From Streptomyces sp. NBC_01314 (GTDB taxonomy: Bacteria; Actinomycetota; Actinomycetes; Streptomycetales; Streptomycetaceae), in the NCBI RefSeq assembly GCF_041435215.1, contig NZ_CP108394.1, positions 7,316,001 through 7,380,000 on the forward strand: 64,000 nt of DNA. The letters are read 5' to 3'. Position numbers and translations under genes: made by a program. The notes below the pieces were generated by a model that worked only from the letters and a program-made list of their open reading frames with translations, was not told the origin of the DNA and made no database searches. Of the stretch, positions 36,140-44,877 are shown piece after piece; the first letter of the stretch is position 1; each line of letters begins with the position of its first letter.

Positions 36140-36925
36140 TTGCGAAAGAACCTGAGCAAGCGAATGGTCGTGACCGCCGCTGCGACGAGTGTGCTGTCCC
36201 TGTGCGTCGTCCCGGCGTTCGCGGACTCGTCCCAGGAGGTGACCCCGGGGGAATCGCTCGGCGCCCTGTCCGAGCCGCCTGCCGCCCGGCCCGGCGACAG
36301 CGTCCACACCCTGGGGAGCGGTCTCACAAGCCCGAGCCCCGACACCGGCGACGCGAGCACCGCGCCCGGCCCGCCCCTCGCGAACGTCCGCGTCGGGGGC
36401 CCGAAGACCAGCAGGTCGCGGGGTGGTGACCGCGAATCCGCCCCGGCTGACGGCCAGGAGCAGGGGAATCACATGCACAGCACAGACCACGGCAACGCTG
36501 CCGCGTACGGCGGGGACAGCAGGTACGGCTACGGCCATGGCGATGCTGCCGGGTACGGCGACGACAGCGGGCCCAGCGACGACTACGGCCATGGCGACGC
36601 TGCCGGGTACGGCGACGACAGGGGGCCAGGCGACGGCTACGGCTATGGCTACGGCGACACACCACCCACACAGCCCCCCACCGCGCCGCGGGCGGCACAG
36701 CCCCCCACCACGCCGCCGGTGCAGTCACCCCCCGCGTCGGCGTCCTCGAGCGCTCCGGCCGGCATGCCGCCGCGGAAGCCACCGTCCTCGCCCCCGAGAC
36801 AACCGCCCTCCCTCCCCGAGACCGGCGCCGACGGGCAGGTGCTGGCGGCGTCGGGCATCGCCGCGCTTTTGTTGACGAGCGGCGCCATCCTGTACCGACG
36901 AGGCCGAGCCGGGTCCGGTCGATAG
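36140..36925 (+). CDS. LPETG-anchored, Gly/Tyr- and Pro-rich surface protein
   Basis: 261 residues with TTG start. A Sec signal peptide (MVVTAAATSVLSLCVVPAFA) is followed by a disordered region with two near-identical copies of YGHGDAAGYGDD, a proline-rich segment (about 170-220), the sorting signal LPETG at 225-229, a hydrophobic helix (VLAASGIAALLLTSGAILY) and the basic tail RRGRAGSGR. A sortase would link it to peptidoglycan. The start is uncertain because no good ribosome site is seen; ATG 36164 is the alternative. Confidence 0.75.
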   Translation: MRKNLSKRMVVTAAATSVLSLCVVPAFADSSQEVTPGESLGALSEPPAARPGDSVHTLGSGLTSPSPDTGDASTAPGPPLANVRVGGPKTSRSRGGDRESAPADGQEQGNHMHSTDHGNAAAYGGDSRYGYGHGDAAGYGDDSGPSDDYGHGDAAGYGDDRGPGDGYGYGYGDTPPTQPPTAPRAAQPPTTPPVQSPPASASSSAPAGMPPRKPPSSPPRQPPSLPETGADGQVLAASGIAALLLTSGAILYRRGRAGSGR

Positions 36926-36937
36926 CGCTCCGCTCGC

Positions 36938-36964
36938 GGTGCCGGAGGAACTGCCTCCGGCACC
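36938..36964. terminator. bidirectional terminator
   Basis: GGTGCCGGAGG and CCTCCGGCACC form a perfect 11-bp stem with loop AACTG, between the convergent genes ending at 36925 and 36994. Confidence 0.85.
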
Positions 36965-36993
36965 CGGTCCCCCCCCGTCGACGGCGCGACCCG

Positions 36994-38247
36994 TCACTGT
37001 GCTTGTGCGCGTCCCCGGCCCACCGGTACGGGGATTGCCTGGGCGGGCGGGGCTGCGGCGCGCAACCGGTGGCGTACGCCTTGTACGAGCGTGGTCGCCG
37101 TGAAGGTCGCTCCGTGGACGAAGCGCATGGCAGGGCCGAAGGTGGAGGCCGTCAGCAGACCTGCCATGAACAGCCCTCGGCGCGAGGACTCGAAGTCCCG
37201 CCCGACAGCGGGGGAGCCGTCGGCTGTCGTCGACAGGCTCGCTCGCAACTCCTCGGAGAGCAGGTCGAGCCGGTCCAGGGCCGCGTGGAACCCCGTGGCT
37301 GCGATCACGTGTTCGGTATCCAGGGAGTTCAGCTCCCCAGTCCGACTCACCGTCTCCAGTCGTACGCCGCCCGGCACCGCACGGGCCGCGACGACCTCGC
37401 GGCCGAGCAGCATCTCCACCACCGGATCGACCCGGTCCCGCACCCACCAGGCGCCCGCCGGTCCCAGCGCCGTGGCCGCGATGCGGGTGCGGGTCGACTC
37501 GGGGAGGCGACGGAAGAGATCCGGACGCTCGGCGTAGAACCAGTTGCGCCAGCCACAGCCGAGGCCGCTGTGCGGGGTCCGGGCAGACTGCCACCAGAGG
37601 CGCTGCAAGGGCGGCGGCACGTCGTTCCAGCGCAGTTGTGGCGCCCGCGCAAGCAGTCGTACGCGCGTGCCTTGTTCGGCGAGGAGTGCCGCTGTCTCCA
37701 GGGCTGCCTGTCCGCCGCCGATCACCGTGACGTCCATGCCTCGGAAGCGGCCGAGGTCGTGGTGGTGGCTGCTGTGGGTGACGAGTCCCGGGTGCAGGCC
37801 GCGCAGAGGGGGAGGCACCTCTGTGAAGGGCAGGACGCCGACCGCCAGCGCCACCGTCCGGGCGCGCAGCACCTCTCCGTCCTCGGTGACCGCCTCGAAG
37901 CCGACCGGACCGGTCGCCACCCGGCTCACCATGCGCTCGTCCACCTCGGGCACGGCGTTGCGCGCGAACCACAGGCCGTACTCGGCGAACGTCTCCACCG
38001 GAATCGGGTCCGCGTGACACGCCGTGAGCCCGGAGGCCGCGCAGTATGCGTCCAGACGCCACCGGCCGTCAGGGTCGGCGAGGTTGGAGGCCCACGGCTC
38101 CGACTTCAGGTACATGCCGCGGGGCATGTGAGCCCGCCACGACGCCATCGGTCGACCGAGGACACGCAGGTCGAGCCCGGCGGCCGCGGCGTGCGACGCG
38201 ATGGACAGTCCGTATGGGCCGGCGCCTACCACCAGCAAGTCGTACAT
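36994..38247 (-). CDS. FAD-dependent oxidoreductase
   Basis: 417 residues from ATG 38247. The N-terminal dinucleotide fold MYDLLVVGAGPYGLSIASHAA binds FAD; a second Rossmann motif VTVIGGGQAALETAALLAEQG binds NAD(P)H; VIAATGFHA is the usual ATG motif. This layout is that of flavin monooxygenases or lysine/ornithine N-hydroxylase-like enzymes. Substrate unknown. The ATG overlaps the stop of the ATP-grasp gene (TGATG), so the pair acts together, next to a polysaccharide cluster. Confidence 0.83.
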   Translation of the reverse strand: MYDLLVVGAGPYGLSIASHAAAAGLDLRVLGRPMASWRAHMPRGMYLKSEPWASNLADPDGRWRLDAYCAASGLTACHADPIPVETFAEYGLWFARNAVPEVDERMVSRVATGPVGFEAVTEDGEVLRARTVALAVGVLPFTEVPPPLRGLHPGLVTHSSHHHDLGRFRGMDVTVIGGGQAALETAALLAEQGTRVRLLARAPQLRWNDVPPPLQRLWWQSARTPHSGLGCGWRNWFYAERPDLFRRLPESTRTRIAATALGPAGAWWVRDRVDPVVEMLLGREVVAARAVPGGVRLETVSRTGELNSLDTEHVIAATGFHAALDRLDLLSEELRASLSTTADGSPAVGRDFESSRRGLFMAGLLTASTFGPAMRFVHGATFTATTLVQGVRHRLRAAAPPAQAIPVPVGRGRAQAQ

Positions 38248-39506
38248 CAGCAACTGCTCGCTCTCTCGTCGTGGGTGAGGGGCTGTGCGGCCGCCTGACG
38301 GACCGCGCGTGTCGGTACGGGTGCCGACAGGACCGCGCGCAGCCGTTCCCGCAGTCGACGGGACACGTGGCGGCGCCACAGGGTCCACATCGCCCGGCCG
38401 GGGGCAGGGTCGTCCGGGGCGTGCCAGGCCAGTTCGCGTCCGCGCGGCGCGGGCCGCAGGGCAGTGAGGGGTGCGTAGTTCTCCACCACGAACATCCGCC
38501 CCTCCAGTGGTGCGGCTGTCGGCAGGGGGCGGTGCGTCAGGTCGAGATGCAGGGCGCGTACGACGTCAAGTCCGGCGGAGTCGGAGAAGAGCCGGAACTG
38601 GGCGCCGGGGCGCGGGTTGAAGTCGAGCAGGTGATAGAGGCCCGTCGCGCCGCAGCGGCGGAAGTCGAGGTCGAAGATGCCGCGGTAGCCGAGCTCACGG
38701 GTGAGCCGCTCGGCGAGCGCCTGCACCTGCGGGTTGGCAGTCCAGCAGCCGACGGCGGTCAGGCCCGCCTCGCGCGGCCACGCCCGCTGCTTGCGGCCCG
38801 GCCCGCCCGCGCGCACAGCACCGGAACGGTCGGCGTATCCGTGGAAGAACCAGTCGCGGTTCGGACCCGGCGGCAGATAGGCCTGCAGCAGCAGCGGGCT
38901 GCCGGCCTCCCCGGTGCGCAGATACAGCTCCCGGGCCTGCTGAGCGGAGTTCACCAGCACCGTGCTGTGCAGCGCGCTGCCGACGGGCACCAGCCAGGGC
39001 CGACTCCACTTCGCCACCAGCGGTAGTCCCAGCCGCCGGGCGGCATCGGCGGCCTGCGCCGGGCTTTCCGGGACCAGGGTCACCGGGTGAGCGATGTCCA
39101 AGGACGCGCACACGGAGGCCAGCCCGGCCTTGTCGGCGACGCGTTCGGGCAGTGCACAGGGCCCGGCGGGCAGCAGAAAGGAGGGTGCGAGTTCCTCACG
39201 CATGCGGCCCACGGCGACCGCGCTCGCGTCGTCCATCGGGATCAGGACCGCGGGGCGCGCGATCCGGGTGGCCACCCGGCGCAGCGCGGTGGCGATCTCG
39301 CGGGAGGACGACCCGGGTGGTGGTGGGGGATGCATTTCTCGTAGAAAACGCGATCTGGGTACGGGACTTCCCGTGGAATCGGCGACCACATGCACCTCCA
39401 CGCCCGCTCTGCCGAGAGAACGCACGGCGCCCAGTGTCCCGTGGTGAAAGGGATTCCGGTCGATCCTCAGTAGAACGGCGGGGACGCGCGTGTCGAGCAG
39501 CTGCAT
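38247..39506 (-). CDS. ATP-grasp ligase
   Basis: 419 residues from ATG 39506, with GAAGGAG 8 nt upstream. The N-terminus (VPAVLLRIDRNPFHHGTLGAVRSLGRAGVEVHVV) is a pre-ATP-grasp fold. Then come LGLPLVAKWSRPW (nucleotide-binding Lys) and LDFNPRPGAQFRLF (Mg ligands Asp/Asn), as in carbamoyl phosphate synthase-like ligases. It likely joins a carboxylate to an amine or sugar. It is paired with a flavoprotein and divergent from a GH26 gene. The product is unknown. Confidence 0.8.
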   Translation of the reverse strand: MQLLDTRVPAVLLRIDRNPFHHGTLGAVRSLGRAGVEVHVVADSTGSPVPRSRFLREMHPPPPPGSSSREIATALRRVATRIARPAVLIPMDDASAVAVGRMREELAPSFLLPAGPCALPERVADKAGLASVCASLDIAHPVTLVPESPAQAADAARRLGLPLVAKWSRPWLVPVGSALHSTVLVNSAQQARELYLRTGEAGSPLLLQAYLPPGPNRDWFFHGYADRSGAVRAGGPGRKQRAWPREAGLTAVGCWTANPQVQALAERLTRELGYRGIFDLDFRRCGATGLYHLLDFNPRPGAQFRLFSDSAGLDVVRALHLDLTHRPLPTAAPLEGRMFVVENYAPLTALRPAPRGRELAWHAPDDPAPGRAMWTLWRRHVSRRLRERLRAVLSAPVPTRAVRQAAAQPLTHDERASSC

Positions 39507-39707
39507 GGACTTCACTCCTTCCGATCGGCTCACCCGTACGGGCGAGCGAGGCACTCGAAAGCCGTAGCGACAGTGGCGTTATGCCATTTCATGTGACTGA
39601 CTTTATGTGACGAGGTGTCAGGAATGTGGGAAGAAATGCAGAAGACCTACAGCGGCAGCAGAAGATCCAGGGCAGAAGACAGCAGGAGAGCGGAGAAAGG
39701 AGCAGGC

Positions 39708-41171
39708 ATGGTTCTACAGCAGTGTCGGGCCCGGAGGCTGGCGGTCGTCGCGGCGGCGGTCGCCGTTTCGGCCACGATGGCCTCCGGTGCCGGCTTCGCA
39801 GCGGGGACGGGGTCCTTCGCCGGTTCTCCCGCTCCGACGGCGGCCACCCCGGCGCCGTCGGTTTCGACGTTGCCCGCGGTGGACCCATCGGTCGCGCCGT
39901 CGGTTTCGACGTTGCCCGCGGTGGACCCATCGGTCGCGCCGTCGGTTTCGACGTTGCCCGCGGTGGACCCATCGGTCGCGCCGTCGGTTTCGACGTTGCC
40001 CGCGGTGGACCCATCGGTCGCGCCGTCGGCACCGCAGGCATCCGCGGTCACCCCGGGCCGCACGGCCCCGCCCGTCGCCGCGCCGCCGAAACCGGCCGCC
40101 CCGCCGAGCTCTTCCGCCGCACCGAGCTCTTCCACCGCACCGACGACCTCGGCCCACGGCCGTGAGCGCCCCGCCTTCGGAGCCTTCCTCGACTCCGGAG
40201 TCCGGGGCGCGTACGGCCTGACGCGCCTCGGCAGGTGGCTGGGTGGCGCCGAGCCGCGCGTCGGTCACACCTATCTGCCGGGGGACCGGTGGAGCAACAT
40301 CGAAGGCACCTACCGCTTCCTTGCGCCGTGGGCGCGCTGGCGCACGGCGAAGGACGACCGGATCTTCGTCCTCAACGTGCCCATGCAGGAGCGCAACGAG
40401 AAGGGTGCCTCCGACGCCGAGGTCAGGCTGCTGCTGCGGCAGGGCGCGGCCGGGAACTTCGACCATCACTTCCGTGCACTGGCCGCGCGGCTGGTCGCGT
40501 TGAACGTGCCGGACACGGTACTGGTGCTCGGCTGGGAGATGAACGGCACGACCTACACCCATCGCTGCGGACCCGACCCGACGGCATGGAAGTCGTACTG
40601 GAACAGGATCGTCACCACCATGCGTTCGGTGCCCGGCCAGAAATTCCGGTTCGACTTCGCGCCGAGCCGGGGCCTGGACGCCGTTTCCTGGACGCAGTGC
40701 TACCCGGGGGACGCCACGGTCGACATCATCGGCATGGACACGTACGACCAGCCGCGAGGAATTTCCTTCGACGAGCAGGTGAAAGAGCCTCACGGGCTTC
40801 AAGCGCAAGTGGACTTCGCGAAATCCCATGACAAGCCCATTTCCTATCCCGAATGGGGGCTCTTCCGTAACGGTGACAACCCCGAATACATGCGGCGGAT
40901 GCTCGCCTGGATCGCTGAGTACAAGCCGCTGTACAACACGCTGACCGACTACTGCCCGCACGGAGTCTGGCAGTGCGCGGCCAATCCCAGGTCTTCTCTG
41001 GTCTACCGGTCCGCCCTCTCCGGCAGCGCGGACGGACCGACGCCCTGGCCCGTGCCCGACGCACCGCTCTCATCCACGGGCTGCTCGCCGCTGCGCCTCG
41101 GCGGCTGGGCCGGGTACTGGCTCGGCGGGAGGCCGTGCCTGCGTTCCGACTGGTGGTGGCGGGCCCGATAG
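39708..41171 (+). CDS. secreted GH26-like glycoside hydrolase with 4x14-residue repeat
   Basis: 487 residues from ATG 39708 (GAAAGGAG upstream). A signal peptide (about 1-36) precedes a linker with four exact copies of SVSTLPAVDPSVAP (about 49-105) and a Ser/Pro/Ala linker. The catalytic domain (about 150-440) has GWEMNG (acid/base Glu277) and SYPEWGLF (nucleophile Glu382), as in GH26 beta-mannanases. It likely trims or degrades the polysaccharide made by the adjacent locus. Its last 169 bp overlap the convergent acyltransferase gene. Confidence 0.82.
   Translation: MVLQQCRARRLAVVAAAVAVSATMASGAGFAAGTGSFAGSPAPTAATPAPSVSTLPAVDPSVAPSVSTLPAVDPSVAPSVSTLPAVDPSVAPSVSTLPAVDPSVAPSAPQASAVTPGRTAPPVAAPPKPAAPPSSSAAPSSSTAPTTSAHGRERPAFGAFLDSGVRGAYGLTRLGRWLGGAEPRVGHTYLPGDRWSNIEGTYRFLAPWARWRTAKDDRIFVLNVPMQERNEKGASDAEVRLLLRQGAAGNFDHHFRALAARLVALNVPDTVLVLGWEMNGTTYTHRCGPDPTAWKSYWNRIVTTMRSVPGQKFRFDFAPSRGLDAVSWTQCYPGDATVDIIGMDTYDQPRGISFDEQVKEPHGLQAQVDFAKSHDKPISYPEWGLFRNGDNPEYMRRMLAWIAEYKPLYNTLTDYCPHGVWQCAANPRSSLVYRSALSGSADGPTPWPVPDAPLSSTGCSPLRLGGWAGYWLGGRPCLRSDWWWRAR
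39852..40029 (+). repeat. 42-bp tandem repeat, four copies
   Basis: Units start at 39852, 39894, 39936 and 39978 and appear identical at DNA level; the first 10 bases recur once more at 40020. In frame, it encodes the 14-residue linker repeat. Confidence 0.92.
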
Positions 41172-42301
41172 CGGTCGCTGGCGGCGGGATTCTCGCGGGT
41201 TCCGCTGTCACTGGTCCGCTCCCGGAAGCGACGCAGCAACTCCTTGCCCTGCCGCCGCGCGGCCACGTCGCCGACCACCGCCGACATCAGCGGGGCCGTG
41301 CGCCGCCGGGCCAGCAGCAGCCGCTGGTTGACGACAGGTTCGGGGCGCCAGTGGTGCTTGTAGGGCTCGTCGCCGCGCAGCAGGCTCAGCGTGCCCAGTC
41401 CGCCGTCCCCCGCGTGCTGGGCGCAGGCGTCGAGGAGCATCACCGCCACGTCCGCCTTGCGTTCCCGCAGGCGTGGATGGGCGCCGTACAGGTAGCCGCC
41501 CGCGAGCTGCCGTGACAACAGCGTCAGGTCCACGGCCACCACGTCGTCGTCCAGTCGGAACTCGGTGACCACCGCGTCGCCGGAGCACACCATCGGTCCC
41601 ACGGAGCGCACCAGGTGCTCACAGAAGCGTGTCTGCAGATGTTCCGACGTCACGTTCCGGCCCTGCCACTGCAGCCGGTGCAGTTCGAGCAGCCGCTGAA
41701 GCGCCGCGCCCACCCGGTCAGGCGGTACGACATGGCGCTCCACGCCGAGCGATTTCAGCTTGCGCAGCTTGGCGCGGACCCGTTGGGCCTTGCCGGACGC
41801 CAGCCGGGACGCCAGTTCGTCCATGGGCACGGCGGGCAGCTCCAGGCACAGTGAGTCCGGAAGCCGGCGGCGCGGCCCGCTCCAGCGCTCGTAGACGTGC
41901 TCGACGGCTCCGCCCGGCCGCACCTCGCGGAAGTCGATGAGCGCGGTGCGGGCGGCGGCCGACAGCGTCTCGGCGAGCACGGTGGCCGCCCGGTCCACCC
42001 GCTCGTCGTCGATGAGGACGTCCGCGTAGTCGGAGATCGCCCCGCCGAGCGGTACGAGCCTGGGCACCGGGCCGCGCCGGAGCATCAGGGGTGCGGCGGC
42101 CACGAGTTCGGCACCTTCGCGCACGAGCACGAGCCGCAGCCGGCCCGGACTGCCGTACGAGAGCCACCACGAATGCAGCCAGGCGTGGTTCTGGAACGGG
42201 GTCGCCGCGCCGCACCGCTCGTACAGCCGCCCCCAGGCCGGGGCCATCTCGGCGAACGCGCGTTCCGCGGTGACGATTTCCGTCGTGTACACGGCTGTCA
42301 C
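41003..42301 (-). CDS. FemAB/CelD-like GNAT acyltransferase of the EPS cluster
   Basis: 432 residues from GTG 42301, which overlaps the Wzz-like gene stop (GTGA). The protein is of the BcsL/CelD type: FQNHAWLHSWWLSYGSPGRLRLVLVREG, LGGAISDYADVLID, then the acyltransferase core VERHVVPPDRVGAALQRLLELHRLQWQGR and SLLRGDEPYKHHW. It probably acylates the glycan or a precursor. The final 70 residues are poorly ordered and antisense to the GH26 gene; the original stop may have been lost. Confidence 0.78.
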   Translation of the reverse strand: MTAVYTTEIVTAERAFAEMAPAWGRLYERCGAATPFQNHAWLHSWWLSYGSPGRLRLVLVREGAELVAAAPLMLRRGPVPRLVPLGGAISDYADVLIDDERVDRAATVLAETLSAAARTALIDFREVRPGGAVEHVYERWSGPRRRLPDSLCLELPAVPMDELASRLASGKAQRVRAKLRKLKSLGVERHVVPPDRVGAALQRLLELHRLQWQGRNVTSEHLQTRFCEHLVRSVGPMVCSGDAVVTEFRLDDDVVAVDLTLLSRQLAGGYLYGAHPRLRERKADVAVMLLDACAQHAGDGGLGTLSLLRGDEPYKHHWRPEPVVNQRLLLARRRTAPLMSAVVGDVAARRQGKELLRRFRERTSDSGTRENPAASDRYRARHHQSERRHGLPPSQYPAQPPRRSGEQPVDESGASGTGQGVGPSALPERADR

Positions 42302-42963
42302 AGCTGTCCGGGCACGGCGGCGGCGGTGGCCGGGCCGGGAACCGAGGCGGGGAGGGCGATGTCGGCGTCGTCCTTTTCCGTCCGTTTCGGCCGTACGAGC
42401 AGCGCCAGGCCGCCGAGCAGGCCGCCCGCGCTCGTGCCGACCAGGCCGGTCACCATCGGTGACGCGGACGTCGGCTCGGTCGGCCGTACCGCCGGTGAGA
42501 ACTGGAGGAGTTCGACGTGGGTGCTGCCCTTGGTCTTGTTCGCGTGGCGGGTCAGCGCTCGGGTGACCGCGTTGGCCATTTCGGAGGCGAGGCCGGGGCG
42601 CGGGGAGGTGGCCGAGACGGCGATCATCGGCGCGTCCGGCGAGGTGGCCGTCCGGACGTTCCGCCGCAGCGTCCGCACCGGTACGCCCGCCGACGACTGC
42701 GCGTCCCCGAGCACCGCGAGCTGCGTGGCGGCGCGGCCGTACGCCTGTGCGAAGCCGAGCGCGGAAGCCGGGTCGGAATTCTTTGTGGGTACGGCGACGA
42801 CATAGCTGGTCGCCGTGTACGTCGGGGCCTTGAGTGTGCCGTAGGCACCGCCGAGCAGGCCGCCGACCAGCGTGCCGGTCGCGAGCAGCAACCAGGGCCG
42901 CAGGATGCCGGCGAGGGCCGGTTGGCCGGGCTGCCGACGGAATCGGGTGAGATTGTCGGTCAT
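42298..42963 (-). CDS. Wzz-like polysaccharide chain-length protein
   Basis: 221 residues. Two membrane helices flank an extracytoplasmic domain: PWLLLATGTLVGGLLGGAYG (about 23-42) and MVTGLVGTSAGGLLGGLALLV near the C-terminus, followed by a charged cytoplasmic tail. The mid-region APTYTATSYVVAVP and VSATSPRPGLASEMANAVTRAL is typical of Wzz/polysaccharide co-polymerase proteins. No kinase domain is present. It overlaps both neighbours by 4 nt. Confidence 0.82.
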   Translation of the reverse strand: MTDNLTRFRRQPGQPALAGILRPWLLLATGTLVGGLLGGAYGTLKAPTYTATSYVVAVPTKNSDPASALGFAQAYGRAATQLAVLGDAQSSAGVPVRTLRRNVRTATSPDAPMIAVSATSPRPGLASEMANAVTRALTRHANKTKGSTHVELLQFSPAVRPTEPTSASPMVTGLVGTSAGGLLGGLALLVRPKRTEKDDADIALPASVPGPATAAAVPGQL

Positions 42964-44111
42964 GACGAACTGGCTCCCTGAAGTGAGGGGGGCAATGAGC
43001 TGGACACCGCTGCCGTGTACACGTCCATGAGCCGGGCAGCGCTGCGGGAGATGCTGTAGCGGTGAGCGGCGTCCGCAGCCGTACGGGACCGCGGGCCGGC
43101 CGCGCGCACTGCGGCGACGGCACGGGCGTACGCCTCGGGGCCGCCGCGCACACGGACGGCACAGGCGGCGGCCTGCGGAGACAGGTCCTCGATCGCCGGG
43201 CAGGATGTGTAGAGGACGGGCAGGCCGGACGCCAGGGCCTCCACCACCGCCAGCCCGAAGGACTCCTCCGGGGACGGCGAGGCGAGCAGGTCCATGGCGA
43301 ACGTGAGCGAGGGCACGTCGGGGCCCAGGGAGGCGTCGGGAACGTTGGGGCGCTCGCCGGTGAACAGGACGCGGTCGGCCACGCCTGCCTCGTGGGCGGT
43401 GCGGCGCAGGACGCTCTCCTCCGGGCCGCCACCGACCAGCAACAACCAGTGGTCGGCCGGGAGCCGGGCCATCGCCCGGATGAGGACGTCGAAGCGCTTG
43501 CCCGCGGTGAGGCGGCCGATCCCGCCGACGACATAGGCGTTCTCCGGCAGGCCGAGGCGTCGCCGGGTGTGGTGGCGCCGGGACACGTCGAAGTGGAAAC
43601 GGGCCAGGTCGATCCCGTTGGGGACGACCTCGATGCGAGGGGAGGGCACGCCCCAGCGTCTGAGGCGGTCGGCGACCGCGGGGGAGACGGCGACCGTGGT
43701 GTGGCCGAGGCGCTCGGTGGCGAGGTAGAGCGCGCGGACGCCCGCCGTCAGCCTCCGGCCTTCCATCTGGGAGTCGCCGAGGGAATGCTCCGTGGCGACC
43801 ACGCCCCTGACGCCGGCGAGTCGGGCGGCCAGCCGGCCGTAGACGCAGGCGCGATAGAGGTGGGTGTGGACCAGGTCGTAGCCACCCGCGCGGATCAGGC
43901 GGATCAGGCGGGGGAGCGCGGACAGGTCGTGGTTGGCGTCCATGCCGAGGTGGTGCACGCGGACGCCGTCGGCAACGAGGCCGTCGGCGACGGCGCCCGG
44001 GTTGGTGAGGGCCACCACCTCGCAGTCGACGTCGAGGTGCTGCAGCAGCAGGCGGAGCTGTTGTTCGGCGCCGCCGACGCCGAGACCGGTGATGATGTGC
44101 AGCGCTTTCAT
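42960..44111 (-). CDS. GT4-family glycosyltransferase
   Basis: 383 residues from ATG 44111. GT-B fold: N-terminal IITGLGVGGAEQQLRLLLQ acceptor loop, EVVPNGIDLARFHF, then YVVGGIGRLTAGKRFDVLIRA and the donor-binding EESFGLAVVEALASGLPVL (EX7E). It transfers a sugar to a lipid-linked glycan at the inner membrane face. 1-bp gap to the deacetylase and ATGA overlap with the Wzz-like gene. Confidence 0.88.
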   Translation of the reverse strand: MKALHIITGLGVGGAEQQLRLLLQHLDVDCEVVALTNPGAVADGLVADGVRVHHLGMDANHDLSALPRLIRLIRAGGYDLVHTHLYRACVYGRLAARLAGVRGVVATEHSLGDSQMEGRRLTAGVRALYLATERLGHTTVAVSPAVADRLRRWGVPSPRIEVVPNGIDLARFHFDVSRRHHTRRRLGLPENAYVVGGIGRLTAGKRFDVLIRAMARLPADHWLLLVGGGPEESVLRRTAHEAGVADRVLFTGERPNVPDASLGPDVPSLTFAMDLLASPSPEESFGLAVVEALASGLPVLYTSCPAIEDLSPQAAACAVRVRGGPEAYARAVAAVRAAGPRSRTAADAAHRYSISRSAARLMDVYTAAVSSSLPPSLQGASSS

Positions 44112-44112
44112 G

Positions 44113-44877
44113 TCACACGCCCTCCACGGGACGCCGGCGAAGCCGGTGCAGCTTGTGTTTGAGGTGCAGCCGCCAGGCCGTGTCGTTCTGGCCGACATGC
44201 AGACGGGGGAGCGCGTACGGGCCGGTAAGAGGGCCGGGATCGATGGCGCAGGCGTAGGTGTATCCGGCTTCGCGTACGGCGGCGGCGGCGCGCCGGTCGA
44301 CCGAGCCGTACGGGTAGCAGAAGCCGTCGACCGGAGCCTCGATCAGCTCCGACAGCAGCACCCTGCTGTCGGTGACCTCGGCCCTCACCATGGCGTCGTC
44401 GGCCCGGGTGAGATCGATGTGCGTCAGCCCGTGCGAACCGATCTCCACGCCCGCGGCAGCCGCCCGGCGGACGCCGTCCGCGGACAGCAGTGGCTTGCGC
44501 GGGCCGAGAGGGTCCCAGGTGTTGACGCTTCCGAGCCGGGCGGGCAGCACGAAGAGCGTGGCACCGCAGTTCCAGTGGCGCAGCGCCGGAAGAGCGTGGG
44601 CGAGGAAGTCGGCGTATCCGTCGTCGAAGGTGAGGCCGACCAGGCGCCGTCCCTCGCCCCGGGCGCGGGCGGCGAACAGTTCGCGCAGGGACACGCCGCG
44701 CAGCCGGTGCCGACGCAGCCAGGCCAGCTGCCGCTCCAGCCGCTCGGGCGTGACCGTGATGCGGTACGGGTCGTCAGAACAGTCACCCACGGAGTGGTAC
44801 ATCGCCACCCACGGGAGCGGACGGGGGCGTGCGGCGCGGCGTCTGCCCGTGCCGACGGATTCAACTGGAACGGCCAT
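44113..44877 (-). CDS. polysaccharide deacetylase (CE4/NodB)
   Basis: 254 residues. NodB motifs: TFDDGYADF (catalytic Asp-Asp), EIGSHGLTHIDL (metal His pair) and GFCYPYGSVD. It removes N-acetyl groups from amino sugars in the glycan. No clear signal peptide, so it may act in the cytoplasm on lipid-linked units. It overlaps the flippase gene by 17 bp. Confidence 0.87.
   Translation of the reverse strand: MAVPVESVGTGRRRAARPRPLPWVAMYHSVGDCSDDPYRITVTPERLERQLAWLRRHRLRGVSLRELFAARARGEGRRLVGLTFDDGYADFLAHALPALRHWNCGATLFVLPARLGSVNTWDPLGPRKPLLSADGVRRAAAAGVEIGSHGLTHIDLTRADDAMVRAEVTDSRVLLSELIEAPVDGFCYPYGSVDRRAAAAVREAGYTYACAIDPGPLTGPYALPRLHVGQNDTAWRLHLKHKLHRLRRRPVEGV

Noticed and set aside
39852..40029. 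CRISPR-like regular repeats
   Set aside because: Units are contiguous without spacers and in frame with a linker peptide; no cas genes anywhere in the window.
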